From contig OX327684.1 in NCBI GenBank assembly GCA_946807835.1, forward strand, positions 33,540,501 through 33,604,500: 64,000 nt of DNA. Direction: 5' to 3'. Under the pieces are notes generated by a model. The model saw only the letters and a program-made list of their open reading frames with translations, was not told the origin of the DNA and did not search any database. This document shows, one piece after another, positions 34,726-48,500 of this stretch (positions are counted from its first letter, which is position 1; every line of letters begins with the position of its first letter). This stretch comes from Ailanthus altissimus (taxonomy: Eukaryota; Streptophyta; Magnoliopsida; Sapindales; Simaroubaceae). The position numbers and the translations under genes are program-made.

Positions 34726-36590
34726 CCTTGAGAAAACTGTATGCGATGTCACCAAGTTTCCATTCTCGGCTCGACCCCCACCCACAACAATCACAACAAC
34801 ATCTGTTTGTCTCTGTAATTATTTAGTGAGCTTACAATTCTACAGATTGTGATACATTGACTTATTTCGCCTCCTGTAAATGGGACAATAGTCAATCACT
34901 GACACATTTCTTTATATAAAACTAAAAAATGGCTGATAACTAATTAAAGAATGCCTTCAAAAAAAAAAATCTTCATCTTATTCGAGACATGCGCTTGCCA
35001 GGAAGAGCACCACCTTGCCACCATCGTTTCATCCATCAATGACTACCCCATTCGCTTTAATGCAATAGCCACATAGTATCCACTTTTAATAGAATAAAGA
35101 CCTTTTTGATCATGATGTCGACATAACTAGTCATGTTGTCCTAGAGAAAGCTTAACTAATCTCCGTAATAGTCCGCCAACATTGCTTAACCAACATGGAT
35201 TAATTAAATGCCATTAGATTATAAAACCCCACTTATTCTGACAGCATGAATGCTCCCATACAATCTAATGGACCGTATTCTTCGAATCCAAACTTTTTCA
35301 TTAAAAATTAACATGTAACTTAAAATTTTTTTTACATGTAAAAATTAAAAGTTTGAAGCAAATCATAAAATATCTATCTCAATAAAAACTTATTTATCCT
35401 TAATAAAAAGAATTTTGTTTTCTAACCTTAAAGCATGCTCAAATTTTCAACTTTATGAAAAAAGTCTCTTACTACTATCCACAAAGGTTGATAAGCCCCA
35501 AATTTTTTTATGGCACTCTCATATTTTATTTATTTAAAAAGTATATATTTTATGATATATTTTTTAAAGAATTAAAAAAATAGTACATACTTTATATTTC
35601 TTTTAAATTTAATGATACGCAATTTATATTTTTCTTTTTGATAATATACATCCTTAATATTTAATCTAAGTAGTAGCATAGCGGCACATCAAGATTGACC
35701 AAAATAAGAATTTCTTTTTTTAAAAAAAAAAAAAAACTTAACCAAAATACTTTATGAACTAAGATTGGGCCTCCTCAGCAAAATAGAGAACGAGACGAGT
35801 ATTATTTTTTATATTATACTATAAACATCATCGAGCTGGGATCCAGTGTTTACGACAGCGACGTGGGGCCCACGTAACCAATTAAAATCTGCCATGATTC
35901 GTTAACGGTGCTGTCCAATAACTCTAGGTTTCCGTTTCCGCAAACATCATAAAAACAGGGAACAGTGAAACCTTAGATGCGCTTACCATTATAGGTCTGT
36001 TGCCTGTTCCCATTCTTGGTCATGATTAATGCTGTTTTCATCGTACAATATCAACCAACAACTAACACTTTTCCGATTTCAGAGAAAAAAATAACTGACA
36101 CATTTTCATTTATAGGCGTTTTTGGTAAAATGTACGGATTCCGCCAAAGTGATCAGATGCAAACAAGACCACGCGAGACCAACGATCTCACCCAATAAAA
36201 GTCCCTGATTTGTACAACGTACAAGTGACTTACAAGTAGTCAACGAGCTTCTGATTCTTGTACGAATAAAAATCTTGATCGAAGCACGCGCTTAAGATTC
36301 GTATTTAACAGAAGGAAACCCACCTACTCCCCCTGCAGTTTAACATCACGCAAATACTTCTAAACCCTCCACGTGACCGCCAAAAGCAGCGAGTTCCAAA
36401 TCAATAACCACTTGAGCGAGTATGATACAGCACTTGAAGCGCTACCTATTTAACACAAATGATGACGGGCTCACGATCAAACGCCGTCACGTACACTCTC
36501 GGAGACACAAAGTTGAGACCTCACTGCCAGTTCTCAGGAGCCGTAACCCAATTTACTGACAGATGAGTATAATCGGTACCTGATTTGGAA
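34726..36590. other. Intergenic and upstream region of the carrier gene
   Basis: No exon or repeat that I can name. The sequence is AT-rich to about 35,800, then more mixed towards the gene, as expected for a promoter. Short open frames (for example 36,016-36,198) are unsupported. Confidence 0.5.
36370..36375. promoter_or_regulatory. G-box CACGTG upstream of the carrier gene
   Basis: CACGTG within CCACGTGAC lies about 335 bp before the start codon. This core is bound by bZIP and bHLH factors in plants and resembles an ABA-response element. Function here is inference. Confidence 0.35.
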
Positions 36591-36704
36591 AAAAAAAAAA
36601 TCGCCGGAGATCCGACCAGACCGATAGCCAGATAGTTCTTTACAAAGAGGACACCTCTGCTTGCTGTGCTTTGGTTTTTGGCTGCCTAGGGTTTTGAATT
36701 ATTG

Positions 36705-39700
36705 ATGGCTTCTGAGGATGTGAAGGCGAGCGAATCGGCGGTGTCGACAATTGTCACTCTGGCGGAAGAGGCGAAGCTTGCGAGAGAAGGCGTTAAAGCC
36801 CCAAGCTATGCCGTTCTCAGTATCTGCAAGTCTCTCGTTGCCGGAGGAGTCGCTGGTGGAGTGTGAGTATTTATCTCTCTTGCCTTTTGGATTACTGTTC
36901 CTTAATTCTTTTTAATTTTTTTTTTCATCTCGGTGAATGAATGAAATGAAAGCTGTATTCATATTGTTGTAAAATAATTGTTTTTGGAAATGAAGGAGAA
37001 AAAGAATGAAAAGATTGAATCTTGAATTCTTGTGCTTTCTTGTTTGAGGACCAAAATGAATAGAGAAGGTCTAAATAGTAAAAATCTCATTAAAATCAGA
37101 ATGAATCTCTTGGAAATGGTTATTCTAAGTACTTTATGTCTACAAGTTGATGTATCATGTACATGTAACTCTTATGTGTACGAATCGTTTTTGATAGGCT
37201 CAAAATTGGATTGATTGTTCTTAGAAAATTTGAGTTTCCAGATTTTCTGATTTAGTTTTCCTATCCTTGGTACTATTAGTTCTGTTGTATATGTTGCTTC
37301 TTAAATTAATGTAGAAATATATAACTCTGAGAAGTGAGCAGTTTTAGTATCTTCTACTTGTTTCGAATTATTTCCATGCAGATCAGAATTTAATTGCTTT
37401 TCAAATTGGTAAAATCCATAACATTGACATTGAGGAATATGTTTACTAAAATTTAGTAGCTAGAGAAGTGAATTCAATAAAGAAAATTTCCCATACTTTA
37501 CAAACTACTAACTTTTTATCTCTTTGATGCAACCTTCACTGATCATAGCATTTCAAATCTCAAGTCATGGTAAACCTTTTGTCTCCTTGAAAGCAGATAG
37601 CTTACTGGGCAAAGAAGCGAATTGTTTTAAAGAAGGATTGGCATGATTACATTAATGCATAGTTTGAATTACTTACAGCTATTGTACTTCAAGGCTGTAG
37701 TATCACTGACATGACTACTTGTACGTTGATGCAGATCACGCACAGCTGTTGCTCCGCTGGAACGATTAAAAATACTACTGCAGGTTGGTTAGATGAATTT
37801 TATATTCTGCTGGCTTTATGTCATTGAGATTTTTTTCAATTTGACTGTGCATGGTTGCACTGAAGGAGTCACACATATTGAATGTGCTTTGAATTCTGGA
37901 ATATGCAGGTCCAAAATGCTCATAATATTAAATACAATGGAACAATTCAAGGCTTGAAATACATATGGAGAACTGAGGGATTCCGTGGACTGTTCAAAGG
38001 CAATGGTGCTAATTGTGCTCGTATTGTTCCTAACTCAGCTGTCAAGTTCTTCAGCTATGAGCAAGCTTCTAAGTACGCTTTCCCATAAACTTAATGCTGC
38101 ATTGAATTATCTTATCCTATATTGGTCTTTTAATGCTATTGAAATGAAAGGAACATTTTTAGTTTGGCCAAACTAAAATTGTTTGGCTGTTACTTTGTTG
38201 CATCTGTGTTTGTTCTTTTTACCAGTAATTAGATATAAGTTACCTATACCTATGTATGGCATTATAACTCACTCATAGTCTGTTCATAATGTTAAGATTG
38301 CATTAATCCGTCAGAGGCAGGGAAGTAAACATTTGGTAATTCCAGATGATATATATTTCTGTAGGTAAATATAACTTTGATAATATGAGAGACAAACAGG
38401 GATCATTTGAAAATGAGGCCAAATCATATAGATCTGTGTAATTCATCATTGCAGTTTCTTTTAAACCTATGCATCTGTGCTGAAGAAGAGATGCTAATGC
38501 TTCCAAAAACCATTTTCAATGCAGTCTTTATCTTGTTAAGCAATGGCAATAATGTCCTGCTTCTCTTACCATTATTTGAGTTCTACACTTAGATGCAAAG
38601 GTTTCAAGAAATATGACCCTTCTTTTATTCCACATTGCTGATTGGTTCTCCCTGTTTCTCAACAGGGGAATACTGTATCTGTATCAACAGCAAACTGGGA
38701 ATGGTATGCCAAATTCTGCTATTGTCTTCTTTCTCTGCTGATACATTTTCCTTCATAAGTTGTAACACATTCATGAGACTTCACATTCCTTGCAGGAAAT
38801 TCAGTTTTATTTATTATTTTCTATCTGCGATGCCTTGGAGAATCATAATCCCTTTTGTTTCCTCGCTAAGTGGCTGTCCTCGTATTCTTACGAGAATAAT
38901 TATACTGTTTCTTAGTTTGTCAGGATGAATAAAAAATTAAAAATGATTTTGCTTTTCTTCTTGAGATTTTTTTTTCAAAAACAAATATTTTCTTATAGGA
39001 GAGAGGGTTAGTTGACTTGTTGTCATTCAATTTTTATCAGCTATTGTCAAATGTGAACTTTTGTCTTTTTGTCTTTCTTCTCTTTTTGCAGAAGATGCTC
39101 AACTCACTCCTCTTTTACGTCTTGGAGCTGGAGCATGTGCTGGAATCATTGCCATGTCTGCCACTTACCCCATGGATATGGTACGAGGGAGGCTAACTGT
39201 ACAGGTATTCTCTTTTTAACTGTGAAACATTCTCCAAAATTTTTTCTCATATTTTTATTTCTTTTCAATTTTGCACTGACGCCACGAAAAGGCTGTATAA
39301 TAAACTTCTCAGAAACAAATTCCTTTTTTTTTTCTGAAGAAAATCCTTTTTGTATTTCTCTTGTATAAAAAACTGAAGTTCATTTTTCTGTGGTTATCAA
39401 GAGCAGTCCATGTTTATAGTTTATATTCATGTTCATTACTTTTATTTTTTCATTCCTCTTATATTTGCAGACAGAGAAGTCTCCATATCAGTACAGGGGA
39501 ATATTCCATGCTCTGTCAACTGTGCTGCAGCAAGAAGGCCCACGGGCTTTGTACAAGGGCTGGCTTCCTTCAGTAATTGGAGTTGTAAGCACTTTTTTTC
39601 CTAAACCTCTCGTTGTCTAACTGAGCATGATCATCATTTATAGCCATTGGAGTTGTCATAGTTCATGGATTGCTGTGTTCCTAATTACTTCTTTATAACT

Positions 39701-41730
39701 GACATGAATTATTATTGTGCGACCCTATGTGGAATATGAAAAGTATGTGATAATGTAATGGAGGAACATATTTGTGCTTGATCACATACAAATTACAACG
39801 AAGAGAGAATAATCTAAATTCATTCTGCAATTAGTTATATCCTTCATTATCTCCTGTGAATTTCGGCTTTAATGTGTTCCGGAGTAGAACTCAAGACATA
39901 ATTTATTTTGGATCTGCTGGTGGTTTTGAGACATAGCGAAGAAAGATGAAGTTCAAGAATGTCGGGTGAGGGACAAGTGATTTAGTTATAGAGTCATTAC
40001 ATTTTCCCCTGTTTCCCTGGATGCAGTATAATCACTCTTTTTGGCACTGTTAACATGAAGTTCCTGATTTCGTATATAACCTTGGGAAGACTTGCAAGCT
40101 TTTCTTTTATTTTCTCTTTGTGGTCCTTATTCTGTTGTTTTATACTTGCAGATTCCGTATGTAGGTCTCAACTTTGCTGTATATGAATCTCTAAAGGATT
40201 GGTTAGTCAAAACTAAGCCTTTTGGACTAGTTGAAGATTCTGAGTTGAGTGTGACGACAAGACTTGCATGTGGGGCTGCTGCTGGAACAGTTGGCCAGAC
40301 TGTTGCTTACCCTCTTGATGTCATTCGGCGAAGAATGCAGATGGTGGGATGGAAAGAGGCTTCCTCAGTTGTCACTGGTGATGGTAGAGGCAAGGCTCCT
40401 ATTGAGTATAATGGCATGATTGATGCATTCCGGAAAACTGTTAGGCATGAGGGATTTGGAGCATTATACAAGGGTTTGGTTCCAAACTCTGTGAAGGTAA
40501 CTTCAATTCTATTCTTCGTGGTACATTTTTCAAATAAAGAAATAGATAACTTTAAGTCTCCCCGAGTAAAGAAAGAAAAGCACTTGTTGTGATTTGCAGA
40601 TTGCAACTGATATTATATTACAAACCCTTGGGTAGAACTTACCCCTAAAAACCAGTTTATAAGGGAAGGGTGCCCAAGGGTTAATAAACTTCCAGTTAAT
40701 CCCATATTTAACCGATGTGGGATCCTAACATACCACCACGCTTTCGAAACAGACGTCCACGGCGGCCCACTCTGGGTGGCCCACTTTGGCCTTTCCAGGT
40801 CGCCCCTTCCTCAACGTGGGGGCTGGCTCTGATACCAAATGTTACGAACCCTTGGGTAGAATTCACCCCTAAAAACCGGCTTATAAGGGAAGGGTGGTCA
40901 AGGGTTAATAAACCACCAGTTATTCCCATACTTAACCGATGTGGGATCCTAACATATTATTTCTTAAAATGACCATAAAGGTAGATAAATCTTAATTTTA
41001 GTGCCTAAACATTCCCAACCAAAAATTTTTCTGGCTGGAAAGCTAAGTATCATGTTCCATCATGCGTTTCACTTTAGAGATTGAATTCACTGGATGCTTT
41101 TTAATGGTAATGGTGATTCGTTTCTGTTTAATTGAGAAAAGATACAGAAGCGAATGAATTTTATGTGCCTAACCACTGTGCTGATTGAGGCTTGTGGTTT
41201 CTAACATATAAGATGTATCTAGATTCCAAATGGGATAAAAAGCACTTCATATGTGCATTCTGTAGTTATTATGATTTCAGATTGGAAGGGTTCAGAGTTT
41301 GTCACTTGTGCATTAAGTATGTTGGCCAGTTGACACACCTATGAGATCCCTCCCAGCCTAATCAACTCTTAGCATAACAATGACAAACTGAAAATAAGAT
41401 CTATTCTCACCTATACATCACTTTTTTGCCACTGTTTCTCTTTGTTAATGTGTGGAATTTTTGTGATTTAAATGGAAAGTTATTAAATGTCTGAGAAACA
41501 ACACTGGTGGCTAAAATCATGTAAAGATATTAGATGTTCAATTTTTTTCTTATTTAGAATATACAAGCTACAATTTGTTTTTATTTATATTTAAAGCTTG
41601 ACTCAGTGTACATGTTTTTACTATTGGTGCTTTATTATTTGTCCAGGTTGTTCCGTCCATAGCAATTGCATTTGTGACATATGAGGTTGTGAAGGACATT
41701 TTAGGAGTCGAGATCAGAATATCAGACTGA
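36705..41730 (+). CDS. ADNT1: Mitochondrial adenine nucleotide transporter ADNT1-like, 354 aa, 8 exons
   Basis: Coding exons are 36705-36862, 37735-37783, 37909-38072, 38666-38703, 39092-39204, 39471-39584, 40152-40496 and 41647-41730 (1,065 nt); all introns are GT-AG and phases join cleanly. The protein has the three-repeat mitochondrial carrier fold, with signatures APLERLKIL, YPMDMVRGRL and YPLDVIRRRM, each followed by an EG/GLYKG-type motif. Its N-terminus (MASEDVK) and C-terminus (VEIRISD) match Arabidopsis ADNT1 as I recall it (about 352 aa), which exchanges cytosolic AMP for mitochondrial ATP across the inner membrane. A related carrier paralogue is less likely given the end-to-end match. 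Intron 7 (1,150 bp) holds a TRIM. Expressed status is inferred from intact frames. Confidence 0.93.
40616..40954 (-). mobile_element. TRIM element in intron 7, TSD TATTA
   Basis: This 339-bp miniature LTR element is reverse to the gene. Its two 115-bp terminal repeats (40,616-40,730 and 40,840-40,954) start, on the minus strand, with TGTTAGGATCCCACATCGG, a beginning I know from plant TRIMs. GCTCTGATACCA at 40,826-40,837 is the complement of a perfect initiator tRNA-Met primer site, TGGTATCAGAGC. A perfect 5-bp target duplication TATTA lies at 40,611-40,615 and 40,955-40,959. It encodes nothing. The nearest exon ends about 120 bp upstream, at 40,496. Confidence 0.92.
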
Positions 41731-42420
41731 AGTTCTTGGAAGTTTGATATTTGTTTGACAAGTGTGCGATTTTTGTAGGCAAGGGGATGGAGAGAGGTAA
41801 AGTAGGGATTCTTGCCTTTTTTTAAGTACAAGTTTAGATAAACATTTTTGTTTATAATTGCTATCCTTTTGTTTTCTATCTATTTTTCCTTTGAAGATTG
41901 TGTATCTTTCAGCTTACTATTCATATGTTGTGTCAACAAGTTACATTGAAGGAATAATGCAGGAAATGCATTTGCCTGACTCTCCTATAATAGTTGAGAA
42001 AGCAATTTCTTATTCTGCTTCCCATTGACTGTTTATGTGTTGCTCTCTTTCTTGCATCAGCACGCTTTTGTGCTTTAAATATAAGATCAAATTAAAAAAA
42101 AAAGTGAAATGTCTATCATCCGGCTGCCTACATGAGAAATAGTACTTTTAGATGTTTACTTAAGATATGAATGGAAAACATACCCAATGTACTTTCATTT
42201 GATAGTCAGATATACTAGAGATACTTGAGAGTTTTCCTGTGTCTTCTATTTCTTCTTTACATTTTTCTGCAATACCTGGATGAAACATAGAAAGGGCGAA
42301 TTATAAATAAAATTCCATTCGTGAACGCAAATGCATTCTGCTATTTGGAATTATTCTGATAATGCTAACTTTTGCGAGGAAAGTTGAAACATGTGAAAGT
42401 TTTGCAACAGAGCAATAATG
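41731..42420. other. 3' untranslated and intergenic region after the carrier gene
   Basis: AT-rich sequence with likely poly(A) signals downstream of the ADNT1 stop. The continuation of any gene on the minus strand from 42,753 would fall here, but I could not identify further exons. Confidence 0.5.
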
Positions 42421-42753
42421 TTACCTCACATCCTTGATTGGCTGAAATCTTTGGGATGGTCGTCCTCCAAATTTGACTCCTCTTGTTTCCTTTATCCTGT
42501 TGTGTGCTCTTGGTAGGTAGGCTTCTGCATCATTGTCTCTAACGCATTTTCTCTCTTCCCCGTCAAATTTCAAGCTATCATTACTGGACATAGAGAATAG
42601 TGAAAGGAGGACGGTAATGAGATTCAGTTCCGGTAGAAAAGATGTGTCTGGTTGCTCAGAATGACCTCCCTTGTCGTCCTTCTCCTCCTGCACTATTTCA
42701 TCTTCGGACACCTGTTCAAATTTATGGCTTGATTCTTTATTTGGGTCTGCCAT
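42421..42753 (-). CDS. Hypothetical small protein or first exon, 110 aa
   Basis: The frame runs from ATG at 42,753 to a stop at 42,421. The N-terminal 40 residues are acidic and polar (EDEIVQEEKDDKGGH), and the C-terminal part is basic (RIKETRGVKFGGRPSQRF). A possible splice donor AG|GTAACA lies just before the stop, so this could be the first exon of a longer gene. I recognise no domain. Its codons look more gene-like than most random frames here, but support is weak. Confidence 0.3.
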   Translation of the reverse strand: MADPNKESSHKFEQVSEDEIVQEEKDDKGGHSEQPDTSFLPELNLITVLLSLFSMSSNDSLKFDGEERKCVRDNDAEAYLPRAHNRIKETRGVKFGGRPSQRFQPIKDVR

Positions 42754-45547
42754 TTTTGTAATTACCTACCTGTATTCGGAACATCATCTTTATTTTCAGG
42801 TTGACCCGTTTAAGAAAATAAATAGAAACAAAAGTTGACATGACCGAACTTAGGGATGTCCTGGTTAATTGAAGCATATTTCGTTATCAGCAGAATATAA
42901 AATTGTATCAACTCGGTGATATATGTTTTCCATCTTTACGTACTCGACTTAATTGAAAAAGGAAACTGAAGTTCTTTGACGTATAAAAGAACTCGCTGCT
43001 ACATAATACAAAAATGAACACTTTTTTGACAGGAAATCAATCTGAATACAGAAGAGTTTAGCATCAAAATGTACGTACTCACCTAGCCGTGATTCAGTAA
43101 TTGGATTCAAACCTTGCAGGTAAAAGTAACGCGGTGGATATTTTTTTTCCGTAAAAATTTTCTCTGGTGAATTTTTTGTTTGGACAGCAGCTCAAAATAG
43201 GCGGAGCCTTTGTGAGCTTTAAGTTACAAGAGTCAATAGAGAGCTGAAAACTTTGGTAAAGACCCGAGTTTACTATGGATTTAGATCACCGTTAGTCTTG
43301 GTCAACAGGGGCTCGCCTTAAATCTAGTTTAGGTGTTCGTGCGAGAACAGTGGCCCCTCCTCAACACTAGCGGCGACATTTTAAACACCAGTTTTGGGCC
43401 TTGAGACTTTTAGCGCCACGTGGTTGATGGATTAGCTTTCAAATTTTCTCTATTGTTATTTAAAAATTGTTAAGATTTTATCATTTACGTGAATTAACGC
43501 AAGAGCATAATCAGCCGTCAGGAACTAAATGCCCAGGATGACGTGGCTCTTCGAAGACCACATAGGTTACGCGTCAGCTTAACAGAAAAATATTAATTTG
43601 AGAAAATACGTGCAAAATTGGCGAAATTCACGTAAATGGATGACATGTGTTATTTAATAATTATTTGAGATGTTATTTAAAATAAAATTTTTTAAATAAA
43701 ATTTTTAAAAAGTTGTACAGTATTATTATACGTATATGCCACGTCTCTGACATGAAATTTGCACAAAAATCAGCCGAAGTCACCGACAGCACTTCTGCCA
43801 TTGGTTGAGTAACTGTTCACATGCTACAATCTCGACCAATCATTTAATGATTATCTAATGGACCAGATTTATTAATCCCATTTCCCTGACCCTACACAAA
43901 CTGTTCATGGTCGATAATCGTGTCCCAAGGACGTAGGACGGCGGTCCCACAAGCCCAAGTTGGGAAAACTAATGGGTCCCAGCGTCGGATTTGTGGTAAT
44001 CACTGACAAAAGCATTTCCAATTAGGTGATTATTTTTCTCGCATGGGCTCCACGTTGCACTATTCTTTTGTTCCATAATATTATAATAATCGAGTAATAT
44101 ACAATTTTTTAAATATTATCTAAAAAAAATTTATAAATTAATTTGTAAACGGAGCAACGAAATAATATTACTTTTAATTTTCATTACATTATTTTATTAT
44201 TTAATAAATATTTTACATCTTTATAGATTATAAAAAATTAAAAAAATGTAGCATTATTTTATAATGATTACGACAGGTACAGTATTCGTCATCTATTGGC
44301 TGTCACTGTCACGGCCCTTACTTAAAAATTTCCACAAACATTCTCCAAATTCGAAAAGCCCAATGGTATCTCAGTAAATAAAACCGAATCAATGTCGTTT
44401 AATTTAAAAAAGAAATGTTCAAATATCACTCTATATGTACAGTAATTGATTTGCTGGAAAAAAAAATTTTCTGTACCTTATTTTAGCAGATCTGGTGGCT
44501 GCTTCCAGTCTGAGGCCCTGAGAGAGCGAAACAGTACGTTTTATAAAATAATAATTCAAATAGAGAAAATAAATATGAAAATGATGCTGTCCAAACAAAC
44601 GGAGAATAAAAAATATCTAGAGATTCTGATAGGACGTTTTTCATCGTTAGGTTAGTGCTTGGTAGTTGTGTGGTGGAGATTATATTCTTTTCCATTTCTG
44701 GAAAGTTTGTGGCCTCTCTCCTTTTTTCTGCTTTGAATCTCGTTGACCTGGATTATTGGACCATTGTTTGAATATTCTTACTCTCTGGTTCTTCATCCAG
44801 AGGTGAGTGGTAATAATTTTGCCTTTTGAATTTGTAATAGTGAATTTATACGGCGTTTATTTGGTGATCGAGTTCGGATTGGTGTTTTAGTATATGTTGA
44901 ATGTTTCTGCTCATCGATTGTCACGATTCCTTGTTATGTGTTGGAATGACTAGAAAAGTTCAGACCCATTAGATTGTTTATCGTTCTGTCAGGCTGCTGC
45001 GTGTTATGTTGTTTACCTTGACATTTTCTCCTGTTTTCACTTTACTTTCTGCATTCCAGTTTGTTGTAGATTCATGCAATATTTTTACGTTTCCGGTTTT
45101 TTATTCGAAGGGCCGTCTTTACTCTGAAGTTTTTGTGTATTTTCAATAAAAAAATTTAGACACCCCAACGAAGCACTGAGCCTTCTTTTTTGGTTGTATC
45201 TCGAACTCTTTTTCTTTTATGTTTTTGTTGTGGTTAATTATTGTTTTATTAAAGTTGTGGTGTCATTTTCGCCTATTCTAGCAATCCCAATGTCATCATT
45301 TGACTGGAAATTTGAAATATTATATTTTCCATTCAGTCTGCAGCAATTCGAGTAGATAACGACCTTTAGAATGTTTAAGCCGTTGGCTTTATATTGATTT
45401 TGCAACATTATTTAATGCATTCTTTAAGTTGTACATGGTATTTGAATTTGGAATTATCTACTTCAATTTTTCAAATGTTGGCTCAGGTAGGTCTTGTCTG
45501 CCTCTAGCAAAGTAAACAGTTGGTTGAATGAGGTTTATTTGGGTGAC
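42754..45547. other. Upstream region and 5' leader of the SPA1-like gene
   Basis: No complete coding exon. AT-rich from 43,440 to 44,450. A likely 5' leader intron runs from the donor in cagaggtgagt (about 44,803) to the acceptor ttggctcag (45,485), based on splice-site shape only. ACGT-core motifs occur at 43,416-43,423 and around 43,540. Confidence 0.45.
43416..43423. promoter_or_regulatory. Palindromic G-box CCACGTGG
   Basis: A perfect 8-bp G-box lies about 1.3 kb before the probable SPA1 transcript start and 660 bp from the doubtful reverse gene. Such cores bind HY5 and PIF factors in light signalling, which would fit SPA1, but the distance makes this speculative. Confidence 0.25.
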
Positions 45548-48500
45548 ATGGAGCGAGTTGGGGAGGAAGCGGCTGCAAATGAAGAACTGAAAAGAAAAGA
45601 CTGCAATATTTCCTTAAAACCAGGGGGTCACAACTTGTTGGAATCACCAATACTGTGTGCACCTTTGAGGAGTGATTGGGTGAAGAGCTCACTCCATAAT
45701 TATAGTGATACAATAGAGGCTAACGATCCACATAGATATGTAACTTCTTTGATTGGTTCTGAACCTCCCAGTACTAGCTCTTTTTCTATGAATGAAACTG
45801 GTTTAATGGTTGAAGAATTAATAGTTGGAAATTATAGGACACAGAATCCAGCTTTAGTTTGTAGCCCAAGTAGTTCTTGGCAGGGGCAGTGGCAACATCT
45901 ACATCATTTTGCAAGTGGGTCAGGATATAAGGCTTTGCATGGAGATTTTGTGTCCCAAGATAATGATAAGGTGCTTTTGAGAGCCAAGGAGCAGTTTATG
46001 AGGATGAAATCTGATATACAAAATCCTAATTCTTTGTCAAGAAAGAGCATTGATCAACTGCCAGAGGAAAAATCTCAATACATTCAAGCTAGGGACTATA
46101 TGATTAGCTCAAGCAATACTGCGCCAATAGGGGGCAACCAGCTGAAAACCTTATCTACATCTGGCTTTTCTCAGTTTTTTGTAAATAAAATGTTGAAGGA
46201 AAAAGGAGTTATCAGCGGAAGCGCAGAAGCCCCAAGGGAACTTGGCCCAATGTTGAACGGAAAAGGAGCTATTAGCAGAAGTACAGAAGCTCGGAGGGAA
46301 CTTGGCATTGCAATTCTGGGCCAGAATGATGAAAAACTTGGTCTTGTAACTAAGGTTGCTTCGAATTCATTGTTGAAATCAAATGCTGATAATGACCTGC
46401 TTTCTTCACATAAGATTTATACGCCTGTTCCTGAATCTTTTGGTGATGGGATTTGCTTAAGAGAGTGGCTGAAACCTGGGTGTAGGAAAAGAGAAAAAGT
46501 TGAAAGCCTACATATATTTAGGCAGATTGTAGAGTTAGTGGATTCTGCACAATCTCAAGGTCTTGCCTTGCAAGACCTACAACCCTCCTATTTCTATTTA
46601 TGGCCAATGAATAAGGTTATATACACTGGATCATTTGTTAAAAAAGATTCAGAATCTGCTACAAATAAGAAGAGGCCTCTTGAACATGACATGCAAGCTC
46701 ATTCTGGTTTGGCTGCAAAGCAGCAAAAGCTCAGTGATAACAAGAACTCTCTCGCACACCATCCTCATTTTGCTTCGAGGTTCAGCTCAAGGACTAAGAG
46801 ACTGAATAAGACTGATTTTGATGAGATTGGTTCTCAGAACTGTGGGTATTTTGATATCCACACTCAAAACCATTCCAGCTGCCAGAGTACATTCACTACA
46901 ACAGGGCAGCAGTTTCTTTCTCCAACTGCTAAACTGGAAGAGAAGTGGTATATTAGTCCAGAGGATCTCAATGATTCATGTTGCTCATTTTCATCAAACA
47001 TATATGGTCTTGGGGTTCTTCTTTTTGAGGTAGAGATATATTTGTTAAATGGTTTTCTGTTATTTGTGATCTCAATTTTATTCTGTGAGGTTTGTTTCTT
47101 AATATGCTACCCTTTAATTTACTTGATTTAAAGCCAAGTAAGACAGATTCAGTCTCATTTTTCAGAGTTTGAAGAATGAATTATGAAATCTTTGAACACA
47201 CCAAAGCCTCAATCATAAAAATCAGATTGGGTTTTTGTCTGTTATGTGACTAGATTTTGAATATCTGGTTTGTCTCATTTTCTAGCTCTAGATCTTTATT
47301 CAAACTATCTTCAGAAAAAACAAATCCTTGAGTGCCCAAAATGCTGTCCAGGTTTGGAGCTAAATCTTTGTTTAAATGTAAAAAACTGTACGGGCTTATG
47401 TAATAGAAAATTTGGCAAAATCTAAATTTTCTTATCTTGGTATATGGTAAGAATTATACTCCAAAGTGGCTGCAAGAAGGATCCCGAATCATGTTTTATG
47501 TGTTAATCTAATTTCTGAGGCAGCTGTGTAATACCTTTGAGATTTTATCAAGTAATGCACTTCTGGAGTGCTATTTTCTTCAGCTGCTATCAGTTCCTTG
47601 TTTTCTGATTTTTGCAAACTTGCTCAATAATTTCTTCTGCTCTAAGTTTTCTTTTGCTTTGATTTCTTAAAAGTGGTGTCCTAGGAGATTCATATGCAAC
47701 CTTACATTTCAAACTAATGCAAACCTTTTCTATCAGTTGCTGTGCTATTTTGAATCACCAGAGGTGCATTCTACTGTGATGTCGAATTTGCGCTATCGGA
47801 TTCTCCCATCAAATTTTCTTTCAGAAACTCCGATGGAAGCTGGCTTCTGTCTTTGGCTTCTTCACCCTGAAACTTCATCTCGTCCCACCACTAGGTACAT
47901 AGCGTCCAGCTTTTTCATTTATCTTCTACTTCTGTTATGTGCAGTGAGGATCACAGGCAACTAGAGATGAAACCTTTAGGAAACTTTGTCCTTAATTACT
48001 ATTATTACAGTTTCAGTAGTCAATAATTCCTCAGCTTTATACATTTTATTTCACATGCTAAACCATTTACTCTTGGGTTCATATTAACTAACTTTTATTA
48101 CTTGAATTCTTAAAACATTTGGTCATAACACAAGTTCAATTGCTTAAAAGTTTGCGGATTATAACATGTTGGACGTATCTGTTTGAATGTAGGCCTGTTT
48201 TTCATTATTCCTTAACCATGTTAATTTGTGATACATTCCAAGTATTTTCTTCTTTTGGTCTGCAACAGGGAAATTCTGCATTCTGAATTAATGTGCACAT
48301 CTCAAAAGTTGCATTCCCAGGATGATTTGTTAATATCTACTGATAATGATGAAGCTGATTCAGAGATATTACTTCATTTTCTGGTTACAATGAAAGAGCA
48401 AAAGCAGAAGCATGCCTCAAAATTACTTGAAGATATAAGGTGTTTGGAAGAAGATCTTAAGGAAGTTGAGGAAAGACACTTGAGAATGACATCCTCAGTT

